Notes: a model not told the origin generated them from the letters alone. 64,000 bases of DNA from Cytophagales bacterium (GCA_030446715.1 JAUJMU010000006.1:409585-473584); one strand, 5' to 3'; shown: positions 1-9,099, numbered from the stretch's first letter. Translations and numbers: made by a program.

Positions 1-628
1 CCGGAACATCTATCTCTTCCAGATTTCGCTTTTCGGTGTTTTCATCAATCTGGGTGGTGATGGCCCCGGGGCAAACCACATTCACCCTGATGCGGTGTTG
101 GGCCAGTTCGAGTGCGGCCATCTGCGTAAAAGCCACCTGAGCTGCTTTGGTGCAGGAATAGGCCGTAGCACCGGTATTGCTGAAAATGCGGGTGCCGTTT
201 ACCGAGGAGGTGATGATAATGCTACCGCCTTGCTTTTTCAGCAATGGGATGGCATATTTCACTGTCAGAAATGTGCCCCGGAGATTGATACTGATTGTGT
301 TATCCCACTCTTCGGGAGAAATATCTTCGATGGGAGCCCAGACGCCGTTTACTCCTGCATTGGCAAAAACAATATCCAGTCTGCCCCATTGGCGGTTAAC
401 CTCCCCGATTGCGGCTTCCATCTGACTGGCAACGGAAATATCTGCGGTTACCGGAATGGCCTTACCGCCCTGCCTGGTGATCATATTTACTGTTGCCTGC
501 AGTTCTTCGGCGTTGCGGCCCAATGCCGCAACCTGTGCTCCCTGACGGGCAAACAGCAATGCTGTGGCCTTTCCGATGCCGGAACCGGCACCGGTGATGA
601 GTGCCACTTTACCTTCTAGATCCTTCAT
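1..628 (-). CDS. SDR-family oxidoreductase (3' end beyond window)
   Basis: Short-chain dehydrogenase/reductase using NAD(P)H; substrate not predictable. The ATG at 628 opens MKDLEGKVALITGAGSGIG, which contains the Rossmann TGxxxGIG motif. Further in are NAG (the 'ANAGVNG' segment) and the catalytic YxxxK as Y-S-C-T-K, preceded by the SS of 'TSSVNG'. About 209 residues are visible out of a usual 245-260, so the C-terminus lies left of base 1. No frame break is seen. The family assignment is sure; the substrate is unknown. It is the last visible gene on this strand and has no evident operon partner. Confidence 0.93.
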   Translation of the reverse strand, partial: MKDLEGKVALITGAGSGIGKATALLFARQGAQVAALGRNAEELQATVNMITRQGGKAIPVTADISVASQMEAAIGEVNRQWGRLDIVFANAGVNGVWAPIEDISPEEWDNTISINLRGTFLTVKYAIPLLKKQGGSIIITSSVNGTRIFSNTGATAYSCTKAAQVAFTQMAALELAQHRIRVNVVCPGAITTQIDENTEKRNLEEIDVP

Positions 629-671
629 ACTGTCCGGGTTTAAATGCTGAAATACAGGGGCGTATGAATCA

Positions 672-956
672 TTACAGGGAAGGCAGGTAGCCGCATTTTT
701 CGCCCAGAAGGAGTGCGGGGGTAGTAATTGCTTCCTCTTCGCCTATTGCCTTCATCAGGTCATCAAATTGTAACTTACCGGGGGTGGTACCGGTATGAAG
801 GCCTTCTTCCATCCTAATGAGGCATGCGAGGGCATCTTCCTTTTTCTGAGGAATCAGACCGTCATTTGCTTCCACCATGCTTTTTAGCTTGCTGGTCAGC
901 CGGATGACTTCTTCCATATTGCCGGCTTCAGGGCCGGTAGTAGCTTGAGACTTCAT
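672..956 (-). CDS. Small hypothetical protein
   Basis: A 94-residue acidic, helical protein with no family I recognise. It has no signal peptide or membrane segment. It lies 43 bp upstream of the SDR gene on the same strand, so the two could be co-transcribed. The composition (alternating charged and aliphatic residues) and codon use resemble the neighbours, which supports real coding. Function is not inferred. Confidence 0.55.
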   Translation of the reverse strand: MKSQATTGPEAGNMEEVIRLTSKLKSMVEANDGLIPQKKEDALACLIRMEEGLHTGTTPGKLQFDDLMKAIGEEEAITTPALLLGEKCGYLPSL

Positions 957-1228
957 AACGGAAAAATGGTTTGGGTATGGAATCGTTTTACGCCGAATCC
1001 GGAATTATGGTTTGCTATAGACAAAATGAGGCAGGCTGTCTGATGGTCTGCGGTTCATTATTCGTACACATTGTGAATCTCCGGCACGCATGTTGGCGTT
1101 AAATATTTACAACTCCGGAAATATCTCTTTCTTTAAGCCTATTTTTTCAAATAATTTTTCTATTTTGAGTTCATTACTGACGGTTAGCCTTTTTGCGGCT
1201 GTCGTAAACCCATAAACCATAAAAAACT

Positions 1229-1501
1229 ATGTTCGGTAAAATCGTAACCTTTATGCGTGATTTGATTCAGCCTTCCACCAAACCAGTTTCTGTCGTGTTC
1301 GTAAAGCTGAATACCAATGAATGGATGGCCTATGTTACTGAAATGCCAGCCATCAACGGCACCGGGAGCAGCGCAGCTCAGGCACTCGCCGGTGTGCAGC
1401 AGGAACTGCGCCGGTACGGTAAAATCACGGGCAATACCTTTACGGTGCAACCGGAAAATCCCCACTATCAGCAGTTGCTTTCCCCGGAAACGAAAATGTA
1501 G
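1229..1501 (+). CDS. Small hypothetical protein, HicB-like N-terminal pattern
   Basis: A 90-residue soluble protein starting at ATG 1229. The central segment (WMAYVTEMPAINGTG, then a helix with 'AAQALAGVQQEL') resembles the one-strand-turn-helix pattern of HicB-type partial RNase H folds, in which W.A.VPELPG precedes an 'EAL..L' helix. There is no HicA-like toxin gene beside it and no DNA-binding tail, so an antitoxin role is not supported. It ends 28 bp before the convergent corA gene. Confidence 0.55.
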   Translation: MFGKIVTFMRDLIQPSTKPVSVVFVKLNTNEWMAYVTEMPAINGTGSSAAQALAGVQQELRRYGKITGNTFTVQPENPHYQQLLSPETKM

Positions 1502-1528
1502 TAGCTGCGTCAAGCCGCACCCGCAGAG

Positions 1529-2482
1529 CTACAGCCATTTTTTCCGCTTGAAAAACCACAGAAATGCCATCGACGAAAATATCATCATGCCAATAGCAAA
1601 CGGGTAGCCGAAGCGCCAATGCAATTCGGGCATCACTTCGAAGTTCATGCCGTAAATGCTGGCAATCAGGGTCGGCGGCATAAATACCACCGTTACCACA
1701 GTAAAGATTTTGATGACCTGGTTCTGCTCAATATTGACCAGACCCAGAAAGGTGTTCTGCAGGTATTCGAGCCGCTCAAAGCTGAACTGCGTGTGCTGCA
1801 GGAGGGAATTGATGTCTTTGATAATGACCCGCAAGCGCACAATTTCCGGCTTTTCAACCATTGAACTCCGGCTCAGCGACGACACCAGGCGCTGCTTATC
1901 CATGATACTGCCCCGGATGAGAATGGTATATTCCTGAAGCTGCGCAATCCGGAGCAGGGTTTCTTCGTCAATGTCCTTTTCCTTTACCAGTCTTTTGCTG
2001 ACGGTATTGGTTACCCGGGTCAGGTACTCAATAAAATCAGCATCCAGATCCACCTGAGTTTCAATCAGCAGCAGCCAGATCTGGATGGCTTTGCCGGCAG
2101 CGTCTTTCTTGTAGGTTTTCAGTTTCCGGACGGTTTCGGCAAAGGATTTCAGGTCAGCGTCACGGAGGGTAAAAAGTGTTTTTCCCCGCAGGATGAAAGA
2201 CACCTGTTTGGTTTTGTATACCTTGTCTTCCTGCACCAGGTAAGCAGTGTTGGCTTCAAATCCTCCGGCATCTTCAAAATACCGTGAACTGCTTTCGATT
2301 TCGGCTGCTTCCTGAGGCGTAAAAAATTCGATACCAAACTCAGCCTCTACTCTCCTGCGCTCCTCCGGATCAGGCGACTGCAGGTCTACCCAGATCAGGG
2401 TGTCGCTGGTGTTGCCGCGTAATTCGGCCGGATTCTTCTCCCAATAAAGCTGATTGCCGTTTCCGTAAAATGCTCTGATCAT
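1529..2482 (-). CDS. corA: CorA-family divalent cation channel
   Basis: Inner-membrane Mg2+/Co2+ channel that works as a homopentamer. At 317 residues it has the usual CorA length. The large N-terminal cytoplasmic alpha/beta domain is followed by the long helical stalk ('TNTVSKRLVKEKDIDE' onward). The first membrane helix ends in the selectivity motif YGMN, followed by a short loop 'FEVMPELHWRFG' and the second helix. The C-terminus is basic (FKRKKWL), as in the family. The ATG at 2482 is the only good start. It stands alone and divergent from the GAF gene; the 184-bp spacer carries both promoters. Confidence 0.95.
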   Translation of the reverse strand: MIRAFYGNGNQLYWEKNPAELRGNTSDTLIWVDLQSPDPEERRRVEAEFGIEFFTPQEAAEIESSSRYFEDAGGFEANTAYLVQEDKVYKTKQVSFILRGKTLFTLRDADLKSFAETVRKLKTYKKDAAGKAIQIWLLLIETQVDLDADFIEYLTRVTNTVSKRLVKEKDIDEETLLRIAQLQEYTILIRGSIMDKQRLVSSLSRSSMVEKPEIVRLRVIIKDINSLLQHTQFSFERLEYLQNTFLGLVNIEQNQVIKIFTVVTVVFMPPTLIASIYGMNFEVMPELHWRFGYPFAIGMMIFSSMAFLWFFKRKKWL

Positions 2483-2666
2483 AGTTGTTGGGTTACAATG
2501 GTTGGGATTGGCAGGGAAGTCCGGGCTATTGTACTTCCATTCTTCTTTCGGAGTTACAAAGCACAGGGCACAAAGGTTGCACCGGAAAAGGCAAAAGGGG
2601 AGAAATCCCTATTTTTGAGAACTCTTTTACAAATTCCAAAATTACCCCAAATCCCTGCAAGCTACT

Positions 2667-3143
2667 ATGATCCAGACAACCACCATACTCACCACCCTTC
2701 AGGGAAATAGTGCCCCTGACTGGCAAACGATACTGAACCAAACCTTAGAGACTTTTGACTGCACCACGGGCACGCTTCATTTTCTGGAACCCAGCGACGG
2801 CATGCTGCATCTGGCCGCTCAGGTTGGCATTCCAGCATTTTTATTGCCTAAAATGACAACCATTCCCATCGGAAAGGGCATGGCAGGCATTGCAGCTGAG
2901 CGGCGGCAGCCGGTGCAGGTCTGCAATCTTCAGACAGACGAGTCAGGCGTGGCCCGGCCTTCCGCTAAAGATACCCAGATGGAAGGTTCGCTGGCTTCTC
3001 CCCTGCTGCTGAACGGTGAATTGTACGGCACCCTCGGCATTGCAAAGCCGGTTCCGTATGAATTTTCTGACGAAGAAATCGCTGCCCTGACGGAAATCAG
3101 CGAAGCAATCTGCCATAAGCGGATCGGAAGTCTGACACATTAG
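2667..3143 (+). CDS. GAF-domain protein
   Basis: A single GAF domain (158 residues) with no output domain. The order matches a free-standing small-molecule or redox-sensing GAF protein: helix, 'CTTGTLHFLEPSDGMLHLAAQVG', 'IPIGKGMAGIAAERRQPVQV', then 'GSLASPLLLNGELYGTLGIAKP' and a C-terminal helix. Cys35 (in FDCTTG) and Cys92 (in VQVCNL) are present, but they do not reproduce the CxxxC-type pattern of fRMsr enzymes that I could confirm, so catalysis is not claimed. It is monocistronic, with a strong terminator 28 bp after the stop. Confidence 0.85.
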   Translation: MIQTTTILTTLQGNSAPDWQTILNQTLETFDCTTGTLHFLEPSDGMLHLAAQVGIPAFLLPKMTTIPIGKGMAGIAAERRQPVQVCNLQTDESGVARPSAKDTQMEGSLASPLLLNGELYGTLGIAKPVPYEFSDEEIAALTEISEAICHKRIGSLTH

Positions 3144-3170
3144 ACTCGATCCGCTCCTGAAAATAAAAAT

Positions 3171-3206
3171 GGCTGCCGAAGGCTTTACTTCGCAGCCTTT
3201 TTTTTC
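3171..3206 (+). terminator. Rho-independent terminator of the GAF gene
   Basis: The stem GGCTGCCGAAG / CTTCGCAGCC has one bulged C and a short loop, and is followed by eight T. It sits 28 bp after the GAF stop codon in the right orientation. Confidence 0.85.
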
Positions 3207-3318
3207 CGCCGGGTGAAAATACCTACATCGCTGCCAGCAGTAACTTTGCCGGTACGGTTAAATTTTTCCGGAAGTTGATTAATTTCACCACCGCGTTAAA
3301 ATTTATTTACGAGCATCT

Positions 3319-4197
3319 ATGAAAGCAAGAATTTCTGCAGTGTTTCCGCTGCTGATGTTACTGGCGGTGTTTGCCTGCCACAATGAAAGTACGTTTGACG
3401 GAAAAAACGGCCTGAAGATCATTCACTACAAAGGCAGCGGCGTGGTCAAGGCCCGTATCAACTACAAAAAGGGCAAGGCTGACGGCCTTTATCAGTCCTA
3501 TTACCCAACCGGCCGGCTGCAGTCTGAAACTTTCTACACTAAGGGGCAGCGGGACGGAAAAGCAACCTTTTATCACGAAAACGGCAAGGTAAAATCAGAG
3601 GATTTCTATAAGAAGAACCGGCAGGACAGCACCTCCAAAGTCTATGATAAGGAAGGCAATCTGAAGGTCGCTTGTTTCTACCGCGAAGGCCGTTTTCACA
3701 ATACCTATACTGCTTACTTTCCGAATGGAAAGGTAAAGCAGGAAATGCATTACAAGGAAGGAATGCTGGACGGAGAACAGAAGCAATTTTATCCCTCCGG
3801 TCAGTTAAAAAACGTAACCTGGTACCGCAACGGCTATCCGGGCACCGGCACCAAGCAATTCACCGAAGACGGCAAGCCCCTTGAGCCGGGTGTAACCTTC
3901 ACCGTAGAAGAAATTAACCAGCTTGCCCTGAAGGGTGAATACTGCTACCGGGTCCGGCTGAGCAAACCCCGCCCCGACGATCAGGTGTACCTGGGCACGC
4001 TGCTGGAAGGCAAGTACATGCATCCTTCCATGTTTCCGCTGCGGAAGAAGGAAGGTTATTTTGAACACGTGTACAACGTACCCCGGTACGCCTCTTACAC
4101 GGAAGCCGCGACCCTGATCGTAAAAACGAAGACAACTTCCGGCGAAGATCTGGTTCTTGCCCGGAAGCTGAATGTATCACTGAATAATTTTTATTGA
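3319..4197 (+). CDS. YwqK/MORN-like repeat lipoprotein
   Basis: A predicted outer-membrane or periplasmic lipoprotein (292 residues). The signal peptide ends at a lipobox-like AVFAC, so the mature protein starts at Cys20. Residues about 30-190 are tandem 22-24-residue units of the form 'NGK.K.E..Y..G..DG....Y..', the repeat annotated as MORN-variant or 'YwqK antitoxin' repeats. Such repeats form beta-hairpin rods; no catalytic residues are expected. Residues 200-292 form a separate beta-rich C-terminal domain I do not recognise. It converges on a transglutaminase/TPR gene, and the same protein pairing recurs at 13-21 kb. Despite the family name, no toxin lies next to it. Confidence 0.85.
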   Translation: MKARISAVFPLLMLLAVFACHNESTFDGKNGLKIIHYKGSGVVKARINYKKGKADGLYQSYYPTGRLQSETFYTKGQRDGKATFYHENGKVKSEDFYKKNRQDSTSKVYDKEGNLKVACFYREGRFHNTYTAYFPNGKVKQEMHYKEGMLDGEQKQFYPSGQLKNVTWYRNGYPGTGTKQFTEDGKPLEPGVTFTVEEINQLALKGEYCYRVRLSKPRPDDQVYLGTLLEGKYMHPSMFPLRKKEGYFEHVYNVPRYASYTEAATLIVKTKTTSGEDLVLARKLNVSLNNFY

Positions 4198-4206
4198 AAA
4201 AGGAAA

Positions 4207-4266
4207 CGGCCTGCTGACGCGTCCGATTCCCATTTGCAGGATGGAATCAGACCCTTCAGCAGGCCG
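4207..4266. terminator. Hairpin between two convergent genes
   Basis: CGGCCTGCTGA at 4207-4217 pairs perfectly with TCAGCAGGCCG at 4256-4266 around a 38-nt loop. It lies between the convergent YwqK-repeat gene and the transglutaminase/TPR gene. There is no clear T-run on either side, so its efficiency as a terminator is uncertain. Confidence 0.6.
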
Positions 4267-4317
4267 GGCTCATTCAAAGTTCAGGCTTAATTAATGCGCT
4301 GCAAATCCTCTCCGGAC

Positions 4318-5910
4318 TTATCTGATTTGCGAAAGCCGTTCCCTGAGCATGAAGTTGTCCGGCACCAGTTTGAGGCCGCGGTTCAGGGCAGCTTTGCTTT
4401 TGGTGTAATTACCCGCCCGGAACCAGGCAGAAGAAGCTTCAATATAGGCCCGCACAATATAATGCTCCTCCACATTCAGTTCTTCCCGGGCCGCGATTTT
4501 TTCAAAAGCCGTCAGGTGCTCTTCCCCTTTTGAAAGGTTGTTTTTTGAAAATGCCTGCCCGGCCAGATCAAGGTAGCAGCTTCCGGAAATCCGGCTTACA
4601 TTTTCGTTCCGGGCCATGAACGGATACTTTTTCACCTGCTTGTCAAGGGTATTGAGAATCTCCTGCGGATTGGAAGATTTGAGCTGGTACCGGAAAAAGT
4701 ATCCGGTGATCATTGCCTGCACATCGGCATTATCCGGCTCCATCTGGTACGCACGGTCCAGTTTCCCGGTGATGCCCGCCGTTTTGCCGCCGTTGAGGGC
4801 AATACGCGCCGACTCGTAGTTGTACACAAATTCAATATCCTTCAGCAGGGCCGTATCTTCCAGTTCGTGCTTCAGGTAACTGAACGTCTGGTCGTAGAGG
4901 GTCTGATTGCCGCGGTTGATCAGTTGCTGGTTAGTCAGCCGGATAAATTCATTCGACAAGGCTTTGCGGTCCATCAATTCTTTTCCGGAGGCATTGAAAC
5001 GGCTCAGCATCACGATGTACCGGGCATCCGTTACCTTGTCATATTCGCACCGGGAGGCAAGTTCGGCCAGTGACGCCTGCAGCAGGTAATTGATCCGGGT
5101 ACTGGGATATAACAACCGGGCTTTTGCAAAATGCTGAAAAGCCTCACTGTGTTTTTCCTTGCCAAGGTCGTAAATTCCCAGATTGTAATACTGGAGGGCG
5201 GCCAGCTTTTTCAGGGAAATATCTTCTTCCTGCGAAAAATAATATTTGTTGAAAAGGTCACTTTTTGAGCCGGAATCATACTCGGCTTTGGAGATCATTT
5301 TGGCCTTCATCAGGTTTTGCAGGTAGGCAGTCATGAACGCATCGTTCAGCTGAAGGTAGCCGCCCGTGGGGTTGGTGGATTCAATCAGAATTTTGTCCGT
5401 TGCCGGAAAAGCCACCAGATACACGTGATCCGGCCTTTCCTTCACGGAAAACGGGATGCCCAGCCGGCTCAGCACCAGGCCGTACAAGGCCGAAGCTGAA
5501 AGGCAGTTGTAATTTCCATTCCCGAAGACTTCCCCGAAGTTGTTTTCCAGTTCGTACTTCCGGAAGTAGGTGTCGTGCACCCGCGAATAAATCAGCTTGA
5601 TATTTTTCGCGTTGCTTTTGTTGGTAGCCTTTGCCTTCAGTTCGTTCACAGTGAGGGCAATTTTGCTTTCAGCCGAAGCTTGCATGTCGGCGGAAGCAGT
5701 CGGGTAGCTGGCCAGCAGCAGCGACAGTACATCGGCCTGGGTTGGGTCTTTCTTTAATTTGAGAAACACACTTTTCTCAAAATCCGAGAGGAAGGTCAGT
5801 TCATTGAACCGCACCAGGGAATCCTGCGCCTGAGCAAGGGCAGCTAAGGAAGACAAGGCAAAAAAAGAAATGGATAAGGAGAGAAATGATGGTAAAAATC
5901 TGATTTTCAT
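4318..5910 (-). CDS. Exported transglutaminase-like / TPR protein
   Basis: A secreted 530-residue protein with a clear signal peptide (hydrophobic to about residue 28, ending ALAQA). Residues about 125-170 match the transglutaminase-like/SirB1-type core: the Cys is in 'NGNYNCLSASALYG' and the His in 'RPDHVYLVAF'. The Cys is followed by the typical helix 'ALYGLVLSRLGIPF'. Residues 240-530 are helical TPR-like repeats ('YYNLGIYDLGKEKHSEAFQH' and a last unit 'YTKSKAALNRGLKLVPDNF'). Cysteine protease or structural function is possible; the substrate is unknown. It is convergent with the repeat lipoprotein gene at 3319. Start chosen for its signal peptide. Confidence 0.85.
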   Translation of the reverse strand: MKIRFLPSFLSLSISFFALSSLAALAQAQDSLVRFNELTFLSDFEKSVFLKLKKDPTQADVLSLLLASYPTASADMQASAESKIALTVNELKAKATNKSNAKNIKLIYSRVHDTYFRKYELENNFGEVFGNGNYNCLSASALYGLVLSRLGIPFSVKERPDHVYLVAFPATDKILIESTNPTGGYLQLNDAFMTAYLQNLMKAKMISKAEYDSGSKSDLFNKYYFSQEEDISLKKLAALQYYNLGIYDLGKEKHSEAFQHFAKARLLYPSTRINYLLQASLAELASRCEYDKVTDARYIVMLSRFNASGKELMDRKALSNEFIRLTNQQLINRGNQTLYDQTFSYLKHELEDTALLKDIEFVYNYESARIALNGGKTAGITGKLDRAYQMEPDNADVQAMITGYFFRYQLKSSNPQEILNTLDKQVKKYPFMARNENVSRISGSCYLDLAGQAFSKNNLSKGEEHLTAFEKIAAREELNVEEHYIVRAYIEASSAWFRAGNYTKSKAALNRGLKLVPDNFMLRERLSQIR

Positions 5911-6038
5911 AAAGGAGGATGCTGTATTTTAGTCTCGGGAAATTTACAATAATTCTTCATCCGGAAGAAATAAGGTTTATCAATTTCATTACCTTCTTTA
6001 ACGGCAATTGCAACTTTTTAACGGCTTAAACCAGCTCT

Positions 6039-7016
6039 ATGAACCGCATTGACCGCCTCACCGCCATTCTGATCCAGCTCCAGACCAAGAAAGTTGTAAA
6101 AGCCCGGGAAATCGCCGACCGGTTCAACATCAGCCTGCGCACCGTGTACCGGGACGTGAAGGCACTGGAAGAAGCCGGTGTACCCGTGGGGGCCGAAGCG
6201 GGCCTTGGTTACTTTCTGATGGAGGGCTACCACCTGCCGCCGGTGATGTTCAGCAAGGAGGAAGCCGCCGCCCTGCTCACGGGGGAAAAGCTGCTCCAGA
6301 AAATGGCTGATAAGTCAGTCGGCAACTATTTTTCGGCGGCTATGCAGAAGATCCGGGCGGTGCTGCGGGTGAAGGAAAAAGAATACCTGGAGTCGCTTGA
6401 TAAAGGAATTGTGGTGGCGAAATTCACGCCAAAAGCTCCGGACCAGTTTCCCAATCATTTCCTGGCCGCCATCCAGCAGGGCGTGGCCGAACGCAAAGTG
6501 CTCGAAATGGAATACTTCTCCAGCTACAAGGATGAAGTATCGCGGCGGCAGGTAGAGCCGGTCGGGGTGTGCTACCTTGGCAATAGCTGGCACATGATTG
6601 CGTGGTGCCGCCTGCGGAACGCCATCCGGAATTTTCGCATTGACCGCATCAAAACCATGCAGGTGCTTCCGGTCACGTTCCACAAGCGGGAGGAAGATTT
6701 TCTGCAGCAATACATCAACCGGTTTATGCAGCCCCGCGGCGTGCAGAAAATGGTGGTACGTTTTGAGAAAAACCTGCTTCGTTACATGGGAGAGCAAAAG
6801 TATTACTACGGGCTGATCGAAGAAGAGCCGGAGGACGAAAGTGTGCTGATGACCTTCCTGTACGGTTCGGTCACCCACTTCGGCCGGTGGCTCCTGCTGT
6901 GGGGTAACTCCGTGGATATAATTGAGCCTGAGGCCCTGAAAGAGGAAATGCGGACGCTTTCAGAAGAAGTTTTTCTTCATTATCAAAAAAACATTCCTAT
7001 TCCCAAACCCTGCTGA
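6039..7016 (+). CDS. YafY-type HTH/WYL transcriptional regulator
   Basis: A cytoplasmic DNA-binding regulator (325 residues). Residues 1-60 are a DeoR/HTH_11 winged helix ('KAREIADRFNISLRTVYRDV'). Residues about 140-220 are the WYL ligand-sensing domain; 'GNSWHMIAWCRLRNAIRNFR' corresponds to the WYL core, with the motif degenerated to YLGNSW. A WCX-like C-terminal extension follows. Such regulators often control the gene next to them, and a GyrI-like effector-binding protein starts 58 bp downstream on the same strand, so co-transcription is likely. The ligand is unknown. Confidence 0.92.
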   Translation: MNRIDRLTAILIQLQTKKVVKAREIADRFNISLRTVYRDVKALEEAGVPVGAEAGLGYFLMEGYHLPPVMFSKEEAAALLTGEKLLQKMADKSVGNYFSAAMQKIRAVLRVKEKEYLESLDKGIVVAKFTPKAPDQFPNHFLAAIQQGVAERKVLEMEYFSSYKDEVSRRQVEPVGVCYLGNSWHMIAWCRLRNAIRNFRIDRIKTMQVLPVTFHKREEDFLQQYINRFMQPRGVQKMVVRFEKNLLRYMGEQKYYYGLIEEEPEDESVLMTFLYGSVTHFGRWLLLWGNSVDIIEPEALKEEMRTLSEEVFLHYQKNIPIPKPC

Positions 7017-7074
7017 CATAGGGTTGTCACCGCCGCCCCTTTGCTTTGCATTATCAACACAAACCGATAAGCCC

Positions 7075-7530
7075 ATGCAGATCAAAGTAGTAAAACCACT
7101 AACCTTTTTCTACCATTCCCTGGAAACGAACCTGAGCGGCCTCACCCCGCTGGTTGGCGTCGTGGCAAAGGAACTCTACAAGGAGGCGGCCTCCCTTGAC
7201 CTTGACATTACCGGACCGGTTTACTGGCAGTACGTGGGCTTCGACATGAAGCCGGAGGCTACTTTCACGTTACAGATTGCCCTGCCGGTAGCTGCCGCAA
7301 GAGACGACTATCAGGGAAAGTTTGCCTTCCAGCACACTGCACCCTTCAAATGTCTGAGCGCAGTGCACGAAGGTCCGTGGACGGATATTCCCGGCACGTA
7401 CCAGAAACTGTTTGGTTACATCGGCGAACAGGGACTGCACCCTACTGGTCTGGACCGGGAATTATACATCAACGTCAGCCAAGCCGACCCGGATGCGAAT
7501 GTGACGGAAGTGCAGGTGGGAATACGGTAG
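7075..7530 (+). CDS. GyrI-like / AraC effector-binding domain protein
   Basis: A 151-residue free-standing SOUL/GyrI-like domain starting at ATG 7075; the TTG at 7024 would add residues of poor quality. The two repeated beta-alpha-beta-beta halves end in 'CLSAVHEGPWTDIPGTYQKLFGYI', the usual helix with the (Y/H)xGPYxxl-like motif, and a C-terminal 'LYINVSQADPDANVTEVQVG' in which the 'dP.....T.i...' signature of the family is visible. These proteins bind small hydrophobic ligands. Placement right after the WYL regulator suggests that they share a signal. Confidence 0.85.
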   Translation: MQIKVVKPLTFFYHSLETNLSGLTPLVGVVAKELYKEAASLDLDITGPVYWQYVGFDMKPEATFTLQIALPVAAARDDYQGKFAFQHTAPFKCLSAVHEGPWTDIPGTYQKLFGYIGEQGLHPTGLDRELYINVSQADPDANVTEVQVGIR

Positions 7531-7596
7531 TAGGCTCACCTCCTTTTGCTTTTGACCCCGCTGACCTGTTCACCAAGGTGCGAATACATCTTTGAA

Positions 7597-7695
7597 CTAC
7601 CCTTGCCCCTCCTTCCAAATGACTTGGACCTTCACCCTTTTACCGGGGGAAGAATAAGCACAGCTTTCCTTCAAAGAGGGGGCCGGGGTTGGTTT
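7597..7695. repeat. REP-like element with G/C-rich ends
   Basis: The intergenic stretch between the GyrI-like and VOC genes begins with CCTTGCCCCTCCTTCC and ends with CTTCAAAGAGGGGGCCGGGG. These ends are imperfect inverted repeats of each other. Similar C-rich/G-rich ends occur near 22.6 kb, 51.2 kb and 51.7 kb, so this looks like one member of a dispersed palindromic family. No coding potential is seen. Confidence 0.5.
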
Positions 7696-7751
7696 TAACC
7701 AAACCAGTCATGGACTTCTGATCAGAAACAAACCAAACCCATACAAAACTT

Positions 7752-8246
7752 ATGAAAGCCATTCTGCTAAACGGCTTGCTGGCCGCGCTGCTGCTGGGCC
7801 TGCTATCCTTCATGCGGCGGGAGCCAGCCGCGAAACACCAGCCGCCTTTTCCACCCCCTAAAGCCATGAAAATAAACGCCGGTATCGTTACGCCAAAACT
7901 TAAGGAAAGCAAAGAATTCTACACCAGCCTGCTGGGCTACAAGGTAGCTTTTGAAAATGACTGGTACCTGTTGCTCCACAGTCCGGATGGCAGCAGTGCC
8001 CTTTCATTTCTGCTGCCGGACCAGCCCGGCCAAAACCCTCTGTTCCGGCCGGCCTTTGGTGGAAAAGGAGTTTACCTTACGGTAGAAGTGTCTGATGTGG
8101 ACGCCGAGTACCGCCGGATGCAAAGTCTGAAAGTGCCGGTTCAGGTACGCCTGCGGGACGAAACATGGGGTGACCGGCATTTTGCAATCGTAGACCCGAA
8201 CGGCATTGGAGTGGACATTGTCACCTGCAAGGTGCCGGTGAAGTAG
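7752..8246 (+). CDS. VOC (glyoxalase-fold) protein with N-terminal hydrophobic segment
   Basis: One vicinal-oxygen-chelate module from about residue 39 ('MKINAGIVTPKLKESKEFYT') to the end ('FAIVDPNGIGVDIV'). The fold and the end motif DPNGxxxxxV are typical of glyoxalase/bleomycin-resistance proteins. Unusually, residues 1-38 hold a hydrophobic stretch 'LLNGLLAALLLGLLSF' and a proline-rich linker, so the protein may be exported or anchored. A second possible start, ATG at 7866, would give a normal cytoplasmic VOC protein. An RBS comparison or proteomics would settle this. Substrate unknown. Confidence 0.8.
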   Translation: MKAILLNGLLAALLLGLLSFMRREPAAKHQPPFPPPKAMKINAGIVTPKLKESKEFYTSLLGYKVAFENDWYLLLHSPDGSSALSFLLPDQPGQNPLFRPAFGGKGVYLTVEVSDVDAEYRRMQSLKVPVQVRLRDETWGDRHFAIVDPNGIGVDIVTCKVPVK

Positions 8247-8352
8247 GCTTGTCCGCTTGAGACTGTCGGGCAGGTGTTTTCCACAAAAACCTCATCCGGC
8301 TTGAATCGCGGGAGAGGTTTTTGCGTACAATTGGGGCAACGACTCAGAAAAC

Positions 8353-9099
8353 ATGGCCAATACCGATCTTTTTTCCGTTCAGGCGGATGATTACGCCAAG
8401 TTCCGGCCAACTTATCCGGACACACTTTTTAATTTCCTGGCTTCGGTCAGTCCGGGCCGCGAGGTGGTATGGGACTGCGCTACCGGCAGCGGTCAGGCAG
8501 CTCTTTCACTCACCAAATATTTTAATAAAATCATCGGGACGGACATCAGCCAGGCGCTGATTGATAAGGCTGAGAAGCACCAGAAAATCACTTACCGGGT
8601 AACGCCGGCCGAAAGCACCGGTCTGGAGGATCAGTCCGTGGACCTGGTAACGGTGGCCCAGGCCCTGCACTGGTTCGAGTACGATAAATTCTTTCCGGAA
8701 GTGCAGCGGGTGCTGAAAAAGGGCGGCATTTTTGCGGCGTGGGGCTATACGCATCTCACCACCGATGCGCCGGTCCAGAAACTGACCGACTACATTCACA
8801 ACGACCTGCTGAAGGATTACTGGGCGCCGCAGATTGGAATCTTAACCGACCGTTACCGCAAAATACCGTTCCCTTTCGAGCCGGTACAGCCACCCGGTTT
8901 CAGCATTAATCAGGCCCTTACCTTTGATCAGCTGATCGGCTACATGGTGTCGTGGTCAGCCACCCAGAAGTACCTGAAGGAAAAAGGAGAAGACGAGCTT
9001 CAGCGGGTTTTTGGCGAAATCAAACAGGCGTGGGGTGACCTGACCCAGATGAAGCCGGTCCGCTGGGAAATTTTTATGCGGGTTGGGCGTAACCAATGA
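8353..9099 (+). CDS. Class I SAM-dependent methyltransferase
   Basis: A cytoplasmic methyltransferase of 248 residues. Motif I is VWDCATGSGQAA (residues ~37-48), the acidic end of strand 2 is 'IIGTDIS', and 'VDLVTVAQALHWF' forms the motif II/post region. 'RPTYPDTLFNFLA' near the N-terminus places it with the UbiE-like/'YPDxL' family of small-molecule methyltransferases. The substrate is not predictable. It is monocistronic and followed by nearly 700 bp without genes. Confidence 0.9.
   Translation: MANTDLFSVQADDYAKFRPTYPDTLFNFLASVSPGREVVWDCATGSGQAALSLTKYFNKIIGTDISQALIDKAEKHQKITYRVTPAESTGLEDQSVDLVTVAQALHWFEYDKFFPEVQRVLKKGGIFAAWGYTHLTTDAPVQKLTDYIHNDLLKDYWAPQIGILTDRYRKIPFPFEPVQPPGFSINQALTFDQLIGYMVSWSATQKYLKEKGEDELQRVFGEIKQAWGDLTQMKPVRWEIFMRVGRNQ

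Noticed and set aside
3319..4197. YwqK repeat protein as an antitoxin
   Set aside because: The family name suggests it, but there is a lipoprotein signal, no toxin gene adjacent, and the neighbour is a convergent transglutaminase/TPR gene.
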